From the NCBI GenBank assembly GCA_003241685.1, contig QFPJ01000014.1, forward strand, positions 1 through 64,000: a stretch of DNA of 64,000 nucleotides, in the 5' to 3' direction. Under the pieces are notes generated by a model. The model saw nothing but the letters and a program-made list of their open reading frames with translations, searched no databases and was not told the DNA's origin. Of this stretch, positions 24,946-34,095 are shown piece by piece (the stretch's first letter is position 1; every line of letters starts with the position of its first letter). Source of the stretch: Sphingopyxis macrogoltabida. GTDB lineage: Bacteria > Pseudomonadota > Alphaproteobacteria > Sphingomonadales > Sphingomonadaceae. Position numbers and translations under genes: made by a program.

Positions 24946-26262
24946 ATGAAACGAACATATGCCATGACGGCGCTAACCGCGATTCTGGGATTGTTTGCCG
25001 CGACGGCAACCGCGCAGCCGACGTCCCCGGCAGAGCCCCGCACCGATCCGGTGACCGCGCTCGTAGGGGGCACCGTGGTCGGCATCGACGGCGGCGCGCC
25101 TATTTCGGATGCGGTGATCCTCGTCCGGGGCGAGCGCATTATGACGGTCGGTCCCGCGGCGTCGGTCGCGGTGCCCGCCGATGCCAAAGTCGTGCCGATG
25201 ACCGGCAAATGGCTCGTGCCCGGGCTGATGAACATGCACGTCCATTTCGGCTTGAAGCTTCCCGGTGCGGCGGGCGCCGAACTGGTCAACGAAAAGGATG
25301 GCGAGGAAATCCTGCGTATGGCGGACAATGCCCGCCGGACGTTGCTGGCTGGCGTCACCACCGTACGCCTTACCGCCGAAGACCGCGGGCTCGATTTCAT
25401 GCTCAAGCGTGCGATCGCGAAGGGCGAGGCGGTCGGGCCGCGTATCGAAACCGCGGGCGAACTGATCGTTCCGACCGGCGGCCACGGGTCGCTCGAGGCC
25501 GACGGCCCCGCCGAATTCAGCAAGGCGGCCCGCACGCAGATCAAGGGCGGCGCCAGCTGGATCAAGATCGCGATCTCTGGCGGTATTTCGGACACGCACG
25601 GCAGTATTTCGGCCGCGCCGATGACGGATGCCGAACTGTCGACGATCATCGAGGTCGCACACCGCAACGGGGTGAAGGTGACCGCGCACAATGGTTCGTC
25701 CGAAGCTGCGCTCCAGGCGCTGAAGTTCGGGATCGACTGTTTCGAACACGGCTATCATCTTAATGACGAGGTGCTCGCTAAGATGAAGGCGCAGGGCACC
25801 TGGCTGGTGCCGACGATCGTCGTCAGCCAGCCGGGCGCCTATGAATTCTACCGCAAGATCGGTTCGCCCGAATGGTATCTCGACCGCGTCGCCTCGACCG
25901 GCAAGGATCATTGGGCGGTGCTGCAGAAGGCGATCAAACTCGGGGTCAATGTTGCGCTCGGCACCGATCAGTTTCCGTTCGAACCCAACAGCGGAACGAC
26001 CGCGACCGTCGCCGAGGCCGAGTTGTACCAGAAGGCCGGCATGACGCCGTTGCAGGCGCTGCAGGCGGCGACGATCAAACCCGCGGAAATGCTGGGGGTC
26101 GACAAGGATGTCGGGCGGCTCGTCGCCGGGCAATATGCCGATATCGTCGCCGTCAACGCCGATCCGGCCAAGGATGTGGCGGCGTTGCGCACGCTCGATT
26201 TCGTCATGAAAGGCGGCGTCATCTATCGCAACGACGCGATGCCCGAAACGATTGCGCACTGA
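24946..26262 (+). CDS. Exported amidohydrolase (Xaa-Pro dipeptidase-like), tandem copy 1
   Basis: The 438-residue protein has a signal peptide (MKRTYAMTALTAILGLFAA, cleavage after ATAQ). The amidohydrolase barrel shows the metal motif MHVHF, a carboxylatable lysine in SWIKIAISGG, His248 in VTAHNG, the His in CFEHGYH, and the Asp in LGTDQFPFE. This is an imidazolonepropionase-like/prolidase subfamily that hydrolyses N-acyl or dipeptide bonds. AGGGAAGG lies 6 bp before ATG 24946; a longer frame back to 24838 runs through LysR-box 2. Followed after 18 bp by a close paralogue, likely cotranscribed. Confidence 0.89.
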   Translation: MKRTYAMTALTAILGLFAATATAQPTSPAEPRTDPVTALVGGTVVGIDGGAPISDAVILVRGERIMTVGPAASVAVPADAKVVPMTGKWLVPGLMNMHVHFGLKLPGAAGAELVNEKDGEEILRMADNARRTLLAGVTTVRLTAEDRGLDFMLKRAIAKGEAVGPRIETAGELIVPTGGHGSLEADGPAEFSKAARTQIKGGASWIKIAISGGISDTHGSISAAPMTDAELSTIIEVAHRNGVKVTAHNGSSEAALQALKFGIDCFEHGYHLNDEVLAKMKAQGTWLVPTIVVSQPGAYEFYRKIGSPEWYLDRVASTGKDHWAVLQKAIKLGVNVALGTDQFPFEPNSGTTATVAEAELYQKAGMTPLQALQAATIKPAEMLGVDKDVGRLVAGQYADIVAVNADPAKDVAALRTLDFVMKGGVIYRNDAMPETIAH

Positions 26263-26280
26263 ACAGAAACGGGGTCCGTC

Positions 26281-27543
26281 ATGAAATATCGCCTGTTCCT
26301 TGCCGCCGCCTCGCTCGCCATCGTCGTCGGGACACCCGCCGCGGCGGAGACCGTTGCGCTCGTTGGCGGCAATGTCGTCGATCTGGCGGGCAAGGCGCCG
26401 CTGCGCGATGCCGTGGTGCTGATCGACGGCGAACGGATCCAGACGATCGGCCCGCGTGCGACGACGCCGGTTCCGCCGGGGGTGACGGTCATTCCGATGG
26501 ACGGCAAATGGCTGATCCCCGGCCTGATGAACATGCACGTCCACCTCGCGCTCAATCTGCCCGGGGCGTCGCGCATCCATGACGAAAGCCCCGACTCGAT
26601 TGCGCTTCGTACGCTCGACAACGCGCAAAAGTCGCTGTGGTCGGGTGTGACGACGATCCGGCTGACCGGGTCAGACGCCGGGGTCGATTTCACCGTCAAG
26701 CGCGCGATCGACAGCGGTGTGTTCGATGGGCCGCGTATTCACACCGCCGGCGCGTCGATCGTCGCGACCGGCGGTCACGGCAAGACCGAAGTCAATGGTG
26801 CCGCCGAGTTCGCGCGCGCGGTGCGCGAACAGGTGAAAGCCGGCGCGACGTGGATCAAGCTCGGTATTTCGGGCGGAATTTCGGATACGCACGGCGATAT
26901 CGGCGCCTCTCCCTTTACCGATGACGAACTGAGAACCGCGATCGAGGTGGCGCACCGCAACGGCGTGAAGGTGACCGGCCATACGGGCTCGCCCATCGCA
27001 TCCGAGGCCGCGATCGATGCCGGGATCGACTGTTTCGAGCATGGCTACTTCCTGACGCCGCCCGTGCTCGCGAAGATGAAGAAGAAGGGCGTCTGGTATG
27101 TGCCGACGATCGTCGTCAGCCAGAGCGGCGCCAAGGCTTTCTACAAGAAGATCGGTTCGCCCGACTGGTATCTGGATCGCGTCGATTCGGTCGGAAAGGC
27201 GCATATCCAGTCGTTGCGCGACGCGATATCGGCAGGGGTCAACATCGCACTCGGCACCGACCAATATCCCTGGGAGCCCAACGAGGGCACGACGGCGACC
27301 GTCCGCGAAGCCGAAATCTATGTCGACGCCGGGATGACCCCTGCACAGGCGCTCCGCACCGCGACGATCGAACCGGCGCGGATGCTCGGCGTCGACGGCG
27401 AGGTGGGGCTGCTGAAAGCAGGCTATTATGCCGACATCGTCGCGGTGAATGCCGATCCGACGCAGGACATCCGCGCGCTGCGTACGATCGAGTTCGTGAT
27501 GAAGGGCGGCAAGCTGATCCGCAACGATGCGGCGCGACAATAG
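26281..27543 (+). CDS. Exported amidohydrolase (Xaa-Pro dipeptidase-like), tandem copy 2
   Basis: The 420-residue paralogue of the preceding gene has its own signal peptide (cleavage after PAAAE) and the same metal set: MHVHL, TWIKLGISGG, His234 in VTGHTG, CFEHGY, and LGTDQYPWE. The two share long identical blocks (for example VPTIVVSQ and the segment around GSPDWYLDRV), so they arose by tandem duplication and then diverged, presumably in substrate preference. It ends the operon that starts at 24946. Confidence 0.89.
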   Translation: MKYRLFLAAASLAIVVGTPAAAETVALVGGNVVDLAGKAPLRDAVVLIDGERIQTIGPRATTPVPPGVTVIPMDGKWLIPGLMNMHVHLALNLPGASRIHDESPDSIALRTLDNAQKSLWSGVTTIRLTGSDAGVDFTVKRAIDSGVFDGPRIHTAGASIVATGGHGKTEVNGAAEFARAVREQVKAGATWIKLGISGGISDTHGDIGASPFTDDELRTAIEVAHRNGVKVTGHTGSPIASEAAIDAGIDCFEHGYFLTPPVLAKMKKKGVWYVPTIVVSQSGAKAFYKKIGSPDWYLDRVDSVGKAHIQSLRDAISAGVNIALGTDQYPWEPNEGTTATVREAEIYVDAGMTPAQALRTATIEPARMLGVDGEVGLLKAGYYADIVAVNADPTQDIRALRTIEFVMKGGKLIRNDAARQ

Positions 27544-27930
27544 GCAACGAATCGCGTGATTTTTGTTACATTTTCGTCGAGGCCAGGACGGACGGTGCCT
27601 CGGCCTGTCGTCGAGCACCTCTGATTAGCCGGTCTGCGTGCAATCACCCGGATCGTGACCGTGCGCCCGCACGTCGCGCAATCCATGGCGATGGATCGTG
27701 ATCACATGACTGATAATATTATGGAAATTGATCGGTCCGAATTTTGGACGGCCGGAAACGCGTAGGGCACGGTTGCTTCCTGAGGGAATGGGGTCGCCGG
27801 TTGTTTGCGTTAAACGCAACGAACGTGAATTTGTAATGTTGTTGAAACAACAGTGCAACTGACGGACACTCGCTGAAACACGACGGCCACCAAGCCGCCA
27901 ATAGCGCAATATAGTTACAGGGAGTTCCAA
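27544..27930. other. 387-bp intergenic regulatory region
   Basis: No gene is supportable here. It holds LysR-box 3 (27804-27820) and a second inverted repeat at 27837-27852 (TGTTGTT, GA, AACAACA). A GC-rich imperfect hairpin at 27580-27606 after the amidohydrolase gene lacks a T-run and is only a weak terminator candidate. The promoter of the SnoaL/TonB unit must lie in the right half. Confidence 0.6.
27804..27820. promoter_or_regulatory. LysR-box palindrome 3 (SnoaL/TonB promoter)
   Basis: TTTGCG (27804-27809), spacer TTAAA, CGCAAC (27815-27820). TTGCG and CGCAA are exact inverted complements with the same 5-base spacer as boxes 1 and 2, and the base context (CGCAACGA) matches box 1. It is 110 bp before the ATG at 27931. 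Confidence 0.65.
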
Positions 27931-28416
27931 ATGAAAAAGACGCTGATATTCGCATCCGCGCTCGCGCTTTTTAACGTCGCGGCACCGGCCGCGGCACAGG
28001 AAAAGCCTGCGACCGACGTTCTTTCGAAGATGTTCATCTGGTGGAACGAGGCGTTCAAGACGCCCGGTGCCTATACCCCGGAAAATTTCTCGAAATTCTT
28101 CACGCCCGATGCAACGCTGGTGCTCGAAGGCCGCACCGTGATCAACGGCGTCGACCAATGGGCAACCCATTTCCAGCGCATCCAGTCGGGCGGCGGCGAC
28201 GTCGAGATCGTCGTCCCGTTCAAGGAAGTCTTCGAAGCCGACGGTCGCGTCTACACCTATCACGTCATTCGTTCGCGGCGCGATGGCGAAACCGGCTGTT
28301 CGCTCGCGGCCGGCCATGCCGAGCTCGAAGGCGGCAAGATCGCGTCGATCGTCCTCGTCCGCCACACGCTCGAAGCGGGCAAGGACATGCTCGACCCGCA
28401 ATGCTGGACCGAATGA
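27931..28416 (+). CDS. Exported SnoaL/NTF2-like protein
   Basis: The 161-residue protein has a signal peptide (MKKTLIFASALALFNVAAP, cleavage after AAAQ) and an NTF2/SnoaL-like cone fold pattern: WWNEAFKTPGAYTPENFSKFF, then TLVLEGRTVINGVDQWATHF. The fold serves as cyclase, isomerase, or plain binding protein; no catalytic residue can be assigned. It lies 78 bp upstream of the TonB receptor and is likely cotranscribed, so a periplasmic ligand-binding or handling role for the receptor's substrate is possible. Confidence 0.8.
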   Translation: MKKTLIFASALALFNVAAPAAAQEKPATDVLSKMFIWWNEAFKTPGAYTPENFSKFFTPDATLVLEGRTVINGVDQWATHFQRIQSGGGDVEIVVPFKEVFEADGRVYTYHVIRSRRDGETGCSLAAGHAELEGGKIASIVLVRHTLEAGKDMLDPQCWTE

Positions 28417-28494
28417 CGCCCTGACGGCGACCGTGGAGAGGAATGGATCAATGGATCGGCGAACATGGTCGCCGGTCAATAAGGGGGTTTTGAC

Positions 28495-30780
28495 ATGAAC
28501 AGCATCAAACAAAAGAAATATGCGATCAATCACTTTGCCATCGGGGCCGCGGCGGTCGCGATCATCGGAGGTTTGGCGGCGCCAGCCTACGCTCAGGAAG
28601 CCGGCGCATCCGAAAGTGCCGGTGCCGGCGAGATCGTCGTGACGGCGCAGCGCCGCGAACAGAGCCTGCAGGATGTTCCGATCGCAATTACGGCGCTGAC
28701 TGCCGAAACGATCAAGAACCAGAATATCCAGAGCGTCGACGATTATTTCGCGATGACGCCGAACGTCAGTTTCCAGTCGAACGGATCGCGCGACCGCAAG
28801 GACCTTGCGATCCGCGGCATTTCGAACCAGCTCAACCCCTATGCCGACGTCAGGCAGTCGAGCTATGCCTTCTATGTCGATGAGTTCAACGTCGCGGCGG
28901 GGACGAGCAATCCCCAGATCGTCGATCTTGAGCGTATCGAGGTGTTGCGCGGTCCTCAGGGCACCTATTTCGGCCGCAATGCGGTTGGCGGCGCGATCAA
29001 CGTGATCACGAAGAAGCCCGTCGACGCATTCGAAGGCGAGGTGGAGCTCGGTTATAGCAGCTTCGATACGAAGCGCGCGCAAGGCGTGATCAATATCCCG
29101 GTCGTCAGTGGATTGCTGGCGGTTCGCGCATCGGGCCAGATCGAAAAGTCGGACGGCTATATCAAGAATATCAATGCCATCGGCGGCGGTAACGACAGCG
29201 AATATTATACCGGCCGGATCCAGGCGCGCTTCACGCCGCTCGACAACCTGACCTGGGATTTCACCTACAATTATTCGGACGAAGAGGTAGGCATGCGCAA
29301 TGGCGTGCCGACCGGCTTCGTCACGCGGACCTGGGCTTCGGTCTATTATGGAGCGGCCGCCGGGACGATCGCCGACGAAGACGGCGTGGGCTTTTTCCCG
29401 GAGAACAGGACCCGTGTGAACTTCAACCGCGACCAGCGCGTCGGCAGCAAGTTCCAATACTTCAGCTCGCGCGCGGTCTGGGATTTCGGTCCGGTCGCGC
29501 TGACGGCGGTCGGCGGGCATCTTGTCGCCGACGTCTTCAACTATGGCGATGTCGATGGCGGCAGCCCCGACTTCTTCTACGAAGACCTGCAACTGCGGCG
29601 CAAGTCGACCAGCGGCGAGCTTCGCCTGCAATCGACCGGAACCCAGTTTCTCGACTGGAGCCTCGGCGCTTCGCTCGGCAAGGATAGCGGCGTCAGCGAC
29701 CAGTCGACCTATCACGGCGCCGACAGCCCGCTTTGTCCCGCGGCCAGCGCGGGCAACTGCGAAGGGCTGGAAGTCACCGGCGCCGACGGCGACAGCTCAA
29801 GCCGCTATTTCGCCATTTTCGCGCAGGGCACGCTAAATTTCAGCGAGAAGTTCTCGGCGACTGCGGGGCTTCGCTATTCCTGGGAAAAGGTGACGAATAT
29901 CTCGCAGACAAGGTCGAACACGGTGGTCACAGGCAACAATGACCGCGTCGCCGATTTCGAGGACATCTCGCCCAAGGTTACGTTGAGCTACAAGCCCAAC
30001 CGCGACTGGATGATCTTCGCGACGGCGTCGCGCGGATTCAAGTCGGGCGGAACGCAGACGACCAATAGCGCGGCGCTGACCAACGAATTCAAGCCGGAAA
30101 CGCTCTGGAACTATGAACTGGGGACGAAGTTCGACCTATTTGACAAACGCCTGCGCGTCGACATCACCGGCTTCTATATGGATTGGAAGGACGTTCAGCA
30201 GACGATCCGTTTCCAGTTCATCGACCCGGGCAGCGGGCTTCTGCGCGGAGTCAGCGGCATCGCCAACGCGGCATCGGCCGAAAGCTATGGCGTCGAGGCG
30301 AGCTTCGACGCGCGGATTACCGATCACTGGACGCTCGGCGGGAACATCGGCTTCAACAAATCGAAGTATAAGGATTATCCGAACGCGCTCATCGACGGCG
30401 TGGTCATCGACATCAGCGGCGAGCAACTCACCAATGCGCCCGAATGGACGCTTGGCGCGCAGACCCAATATACGCTGCCGATCGGTGATCGCTTCGAAGC
30501 CTTCGTACGCGCCGAATGGAACTATCGCGATGCGATGATCTCCAACCCCTATTATTATCTGTACAAGAATGTCGCGGGCGAACCCTTCGAAAGCCCAAGC
30601 TATCACAATGTGAACCTGCGCCTGGGCGTCGAGGACGATCGCGTGCGCGCTGTGGTGTTCGTCGAGAATCTGTTCGACGCCGACTATTATGCCAACGCCT
30701 ATGAAAAGGCGTTTTACAGTGGCGTACAGGTCGAACCGTCCTATCGTGTCTTCGGTGTGAGCGTCGGCTATAAATTCTGA
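28495..30780 (+). CDS. TonB-dependent outer-membrane receptor
   Basis: The 761-residue protein has a signal peptide ending AAPAYAQ, a TonB-box-like EIVVTAQRR, a plug domain (SLQDVPIAITALT, VLRGPQGTYFGRNAVGGAINV) and a long beta-barrel ending SVGYKF with the usual terminal phenylalanine. It imports a large or scarce substrate energised by TonB-ExbBD. AAGGGGG precedes the ATG. Flanked by a SnoaL-like protein and a DUF885 peptidase under a LysR-box, it more likely takes up peptides or a related organic nutrient than iron. The substrate is inferred from context only. Confidence 0.92.
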   Translation: MNSIKQKKYAINHFAIGAAAVAIIGGLAAPAYAQEAGASESAGAGEIVVTAQRREQSLQDVPIAITALTAETIKNQNIQSVDDYFAMTPNVSFQSNGSRDRKDLAIRGISNQLNPYADVRQSSYAFYVDEFNVAAGTSNPQIVDLERIEVLRGPQGTYFGRNAVGGAINVITKKPVDAFEGEVELGYSSFDTKRAQGVINIPVVSGLLAVRASGQIEKSDGYIKNINAIGGGNDSEYYTGRIQARFTPLDNLTWDFTYNYSDEEVGMRNGVPTGFVTRTWASVYYGAAAGTIADEDGVGFFPENRTRVNFNRDQRVGSKFQYFSSRAVWDFGPVALTAVGGHLVADVFNYGDVDGGSPDFFYEDLQLRRKSTSGELRLQSTGTQFLDWSLGASLGKDSGVSDQSTYHGADSPLCPAASAGNCEGLEVTGADGDSSSRYFAIFAQGTLNFSEKFSATAGLRYSWEKVTNISQTRSNTVVTGNNDRVADFEDISPKVTLSYKPNRDWMIFATASRGFKSGGTQTTNSAALTNEFKPETLWNYELGTKFDLFDKRLRVDITGFYMDWKDVQQTIRFQFIDPGSGLLRGVSGIANAASAESYGVEASFDARITDHWTLGGNIGFNKSKYKDYPNALIDGVVIDISGEQLTNAPEWTLGAQTQYTLPIGDRFEAFVRAEWNYRDAMISNPYYYLYKNVAGEPFESPSYHNVNLRLGVEDDRVRAVVFVENLFDADYYANAYEKAFYSGVQVEPSYRVFGVSVGYKF

Positions 30781-30788
30781 CGCGAACC

Positions 30789-30816
30789 GGGGGCGGTCCT
30801 GGTCGCGGCCGCCCCC
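30789..30816 (+). terminator. Strong GC hairpin between TonB receptor and DUF885 gene
   Basis: GGGGGCGG (30789-30796) pairs with CCGCCCCC (30809-30816) around a 12-base loop, 8 bp after the receptor stop. Only a short TTT follows, so it may be a partial terminator that sets the ratio of receptor to downstream peptidase, or an mRNA stabiliser. Confidence 0.5.
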
Positions 30817-30860
30817 GACCTTTCGGTCGACCGACGATAATGCTGCACTGGAGTAACGCC

Positions 30861-32687
30861 ATGATCGACCGTCGACGCTTTATGGGGGCCGCGGCGGCGA
30901 CTGGCTTGTCGGGGTTCGTGCCGGCTGCGCTGAGCGCGCAGGAAGGCGCCGCGGATCGCGCGCTGGAGATGTTGCTACAGCGGCACAGCGAAGCCTATCT
31001 GCGGCGATCGCCCGAGGAAGCAACGGCGAACAATTTCGATACGGGCGCGCATGCGGTGCTCCGCGGCCGGCTCGATGACCGGTCGTTGGCGGCGCGCGCC
31101 GGCGACCGGACGGCGATTCGCACGGCACTGGCCGATCTCGGTTCGATCGACGTCGGCGCCCTGTCCCCGCGCGCCGCGCTGGACCGCGATGTCGCGCACT
31201 ATGTCTACCAGACGCTCGACGACCTTCTTGGCCGGTACGGCTATGTCGACGGCAATTTGCGCCCCAGCCCTTATGTCGTCAGCCAGATGAACGGGGCTTA
31301 TTATTGGCTGCCCGATTTCATCGGCAGTCGCCATCCGATCGAAACGAAGGCAGACGTCGAAGCGTGGCTTCAGCGTCTCGCGGGGCTCGCGGTAGCGCTC
31401 GACCAGGAAAGCGAGCGAATCCGCCACGATGCCGGGATCGGGGTCATTCCGCCCGATTTCGTGATCGCCCGCACCATCGTGCAAATCAAGGGACTGCGCG
31501 ATAGCGATCCGCTTGGATCGGCACTGATCGCGCCGGCGCTCAAGCGCATCCGCGAGAAAGGGCTTGGCGATCCGGCTGGCCGCGCGAGCGATATTTTCCG
31601 TTCGGCTATCCAGCCCGCGCTCAGCCGACAGATCGAGGTACTCGAAGCCGTTGCGGCGCAAGCCGACAGCCGGGCAGGGGTCTGGAAGCTACCCGACGGC
31701 GACGCTTATTATGCCGCGGCCGTGCGTTCGAACACGACGGTCGATACTTCACCCGGGGAATTGCACCGCATCGGGCTTGCGCAGTGCCGCGAACTCACCG
31801 CCGAGATCGACTTGCTTCTAAAGGCACAGGGGCTGAGCAAGGGAAGCGTGATTGCCCGCGTGTCGGCATTGAACAAGGACGTCCGCTTCCATGTGTCCAA
31901 CGACAATGCGGGACGCGACAAACTGCTGGCGCTGGCGAACGAGCAGCTCTCGGCGATTGAGGCGCTACTGCCCGGCGCCTTCGGAATCACATCGGTCAAT
32001 CCGATCGTCGTGCGCCGCATCCCGCCGGCGATCGAGGCGGGCGCGCCCGGCGCCTTTTATTCCGAAGGCGCGCCGGGCGAACCGGGCGTCTATTCGCTCA
32101 ACCTCAAGAATCCCGGCGAGCATGTGACGTGGCGCCTACCGACCCTGACGCACCATGAAGGCATTCCTGGCCATCATTTCCAGTACAGCGTGCTCGGTGC
32201 GGCGCCGGCGCTTCCGCTGTTTCGGCGCATCGTGCGTTTTTCGGCCTATACCGAGGGCTGGGCGCTCTATGCGCAGCGGGTCGCCGACGAACTCGGCATC
32301 TTCAAGGACGATCCGTTCGGGCGAATCGGCTATCTTCAGTCCGAACTGTTCCGGGCTGCCCGCATCGTTGTCGATACCGGGCTCCATCATCACCGCTGGA
32401 CCAAGGCGGAGGCGGTGGCATGGATGGTCGAAAATGCCGGCGAACAGCCCGAGGCAACCGACCGCGAGGTCACCCGCTACGCTGTCTATCCTGGGCAGGC
32501 ATGCAGTTTCAAAGTTGGCGCCAACGCAATTTATGCCGCGCGCGAACGCGCACGTTCAGCGAAGGGGGCGGCATTTGACGTGCGCCAGTTTCACGATCTG
32601 GTTCTGACCTCAGGACCGATGCCGATGACGGTGCTCGATGCCTCGGTGAGAGATTGGGCGATGGCGGCTTCTGCGCCGTCGCTCTGA
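30861..32687 (+). CDS. Exported DUF885 family metallopeptidase-like protein
   Basis: The 608-residue protein begins MIDRRRFMGAAAATGLSG, a twin-arginine-type signal peptide. It has the intact DUF885 motifs HHEGIPGHHFQ (His432, Glu433), YTEGWALYAQ, and YPGQACSFKVG. It should be a periplasmic, cofactor-carrying or metal-folded peptidase exported folded by Tat. GGAG lies 7 bp before ATG 30861; an upstream ATG at 30840 would lack the Tat start. It is 80 bp downstream of the TonB receptor on the same strand, so it probably processes what the receptor imports. Confidence 0.88.
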   Translation: MIDRRRFMGAAAATGLSGFVPAALSAQEGAADRALEMLLQRHSEAYLRRSPEEATANNFDTGAHAVLRGRLDDRSLAARAGDRTAIRTALADLGSIDVGALSPRAALDRDVAHYVYQTLDDLLGRYGYVDGNLRPSPYVVSQMNGAYYWLPDFIGSRHPIETKADVEAWLQRLAGLAVALDQESERIRHDAGIGVIPPDFVIARTIVQIKGLRDSDPLGSALIAPALKRIREKGLGDPAGRASDIFRSAIQPALSRQIEVLEAVAAQADSRAGVWKLPDGDAYYAAAVRSNTTVDTSPGELHRIGLAQCRELTAEIDLLLKAQGLSKGSVIARVSALNKDVRFHVSNDNAGRDKLLALANEQLSAIEALLPGAFGITSVNPIVVRRIPPAIEAGAPGAFYSEGAPGEPGVYSLNLKNPGEHVTWRLPTLTHHEGIPGHHFQYSVLGAAPALPLFRRIVRFSAYTEGWALYAQRVADELGIFKDDPFGRIGYLQSELFRAARIVVDTGLHHHRWTKAEAVAWMVENAGEQPEATDREVTRYAVYPGQACSFKVGANAIYAARERARSAKGAAFDVRQFHDLVLTSGPMPMTVLDASVRDWAMAASAPSL

Positions 32688-33060
32688 TGGTTCGCTTCCT
32701 TGCTCATTCAATCCCGGAATGAGAATCTGAAACCCTGCGCCGTTGGGCTGCGCAAGCCCGTTCGAAATGCCGTTCGTCCCTGAAATCAAAAAATTTGGTC
32801 CCACATTGGCAAAAATGTCGGCCTGGATCAGGTGGGACGCATGAGGATACGAATCGCCTCTCAAAGCCGCAGCAAAGCGGGGGTCTTGAAAACGGTTCAG
32901 GCCAAAGTGGGATTAGGATTTGGCGGGCAACGCCCGACGAAGATGGGCATTATTCCTACGTTGTGGCGCTACGATAGCGATGGAGGTCATCCGCAAGACC
33001 GGCGGCGCCCGACCAGATCCACTCGGCCAATCCCACCGGGCATTCCCGAACGCGCCTTGA
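32688..33060. other. 373-bp region without a supportable gene
   Basis: Short open frames here (32795-32977, 32832-33218) overlap each other in different frames and lack signals. A hairpin with 7-bp arms (CTCATTC 32703-32709, GAATGAG 32717-32723) follows the DUF885 stop, and a smaller one (GGGCT, AGCCC) is at 32745-32759; neither has a T-run. It could be decayed sequence at the border of the catabolic block. Confidence 0.5.
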
Positions 33061-34053
33061 TTATCGGCGGAGCCCATCCGGTGTGCTCCCGGTCCAAGCA
33101 CGGAAGGCGCGGTGAAAGGAGTTGGGTTCGTCAAAACCAAGAAGGAAGGATATCTCGGCGATGGGAAGGCGTGTCTTTTGAAGATAATGACGCGCCAGCG
33201 CCTCGCGCGTGCCTTTGAGGATGTCCTGAAAATTCGTGCCTTCCGCTTCGATCCGGCGCTGCAACGTGCGTTTGCTAAGGCCCAGCTTCGTTGCGATCGC
33301 TTCGACCGTAATAAGGCCGCTGGGCAGCCCCTCCAGCAGAGCCGCATGGACCCGTTTTGCTGTCGTGACCAAGACGTCGAGATCGGCTAGCCGCTGCCGC
33401 AAATCGGGTTCAAAGGCCGCCCAGAGCATGTCGTTGGAGGTCAGGAACGGCGCGGCGGCGTCTTCGGCGGCAAAGGCCACGCTGTTCCGGTCTCCTGTCG
33501 TCATGCGAATGCCCAGAAAATCCTCATAGGGCTTTAGCGGCGCGGGAGGATGCGTCATCATGACCTCGACCGGTCGAATAGGTTGCCGCGTGCCCATACG
33601 GGCGAGTTGCACGCTGAACAGCAACTCCATCATCACGAACGCGGTTGGCGGCACGAAGGGCGCGTCGAGCCAGACGAACTCAACCGTCATCCGCCCCGGT
33701 GTCTGAACGACCTCGAAGCGGATGGGGCCGATCAGCCTCTTATACCGCTCTACGCGTTGAACGGCGGCGAGCAGGTTCGGGCTGCACAGCGCGGCGAACA
33801 GCGGTGGCGAGAAGGACTCCGCCCTGACGGCCTCTACCAGCCGCAAGGGCAAGAGCGGATCGCCCGTCAATTCTTCTATACTGTACCAAAGCCGGTAATA
33901 ATCCGGCGAGGGAAGCCGCGCAGACGGCTGCAGCAGCAGGTCCTCCGGCAAGCCGGCGCGGCGCAGGACGTCGGCCGGCTTGAGCCCGAGGTCGACCAGC
34001 AAGGTGCGCCACGTCGTGTCGAGCGCGTAGCTATGGTTCACCGTCATTTCCAT
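33061..34053 (-). CDS. AraC family transcriptional regulator
   Basis: The 330-residue protein has an N-terminal sensing domain of the type seen in OruR/ArgR-like AraC proteins (LLVDLGLKPADVLRRAGLPE) and a C-terminal double helix-turn-helix: VEAIATKLGLSKRTLQRRIE and AEISFLLGFDEPNSFHRAFR. It usually activates adjacent genes in response to a small molecule. It lies 42 bp downstream of an SDR gene on the same strand and may be cotranscribed with it, or regulate it. Confidence 0.9.
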   Translation of the reverse strand: MEMTVNHSYALDTTWRTLLVDLGLKPADVLRRAGLPEDLLLQPSARLPSPDYYRLWYSIEELTGDPLLPLRLVEAVRAESFSPPLFAALCSPNLLAAVQRVERYKRLIGPIRFEVVQTPGRMTVEFVWLDAPFVPPTAFVMMELLFSVQLARMGTRQPIRPVEVMMTHPPAPLKPYEDFLGIRMTTGDRNSVAFAAEDAAAPFLTSNDMLWAAFEPDLRQRLADLDVLVTTAKRVHAALLEGLPSGLITVEAIATKLGLSKRTLQRRIEAEGTNFQDILKGTREALARHYLQKTRLPIAEISFLLGFDEPNSFHRAFRAWTGSTPDGLRR

Positions 34054-34095
34054 CGCTCTTGCAGCTTCCCGTGCATCGATCCTGAGCTGGCGATC

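Noticed and set aside
27580..27606. GC-rich hairpin after the second amidohydrolase
   Set aside because: Stem is bulged and no T-run follows; too weak to call a terminator.
32795..33218. Two short plus-strand frames between DUF885 and the AraC gene
   Set aside because: They overlap each other in different frames and partly the AraC gene, with no ribosome-binding site or domain.
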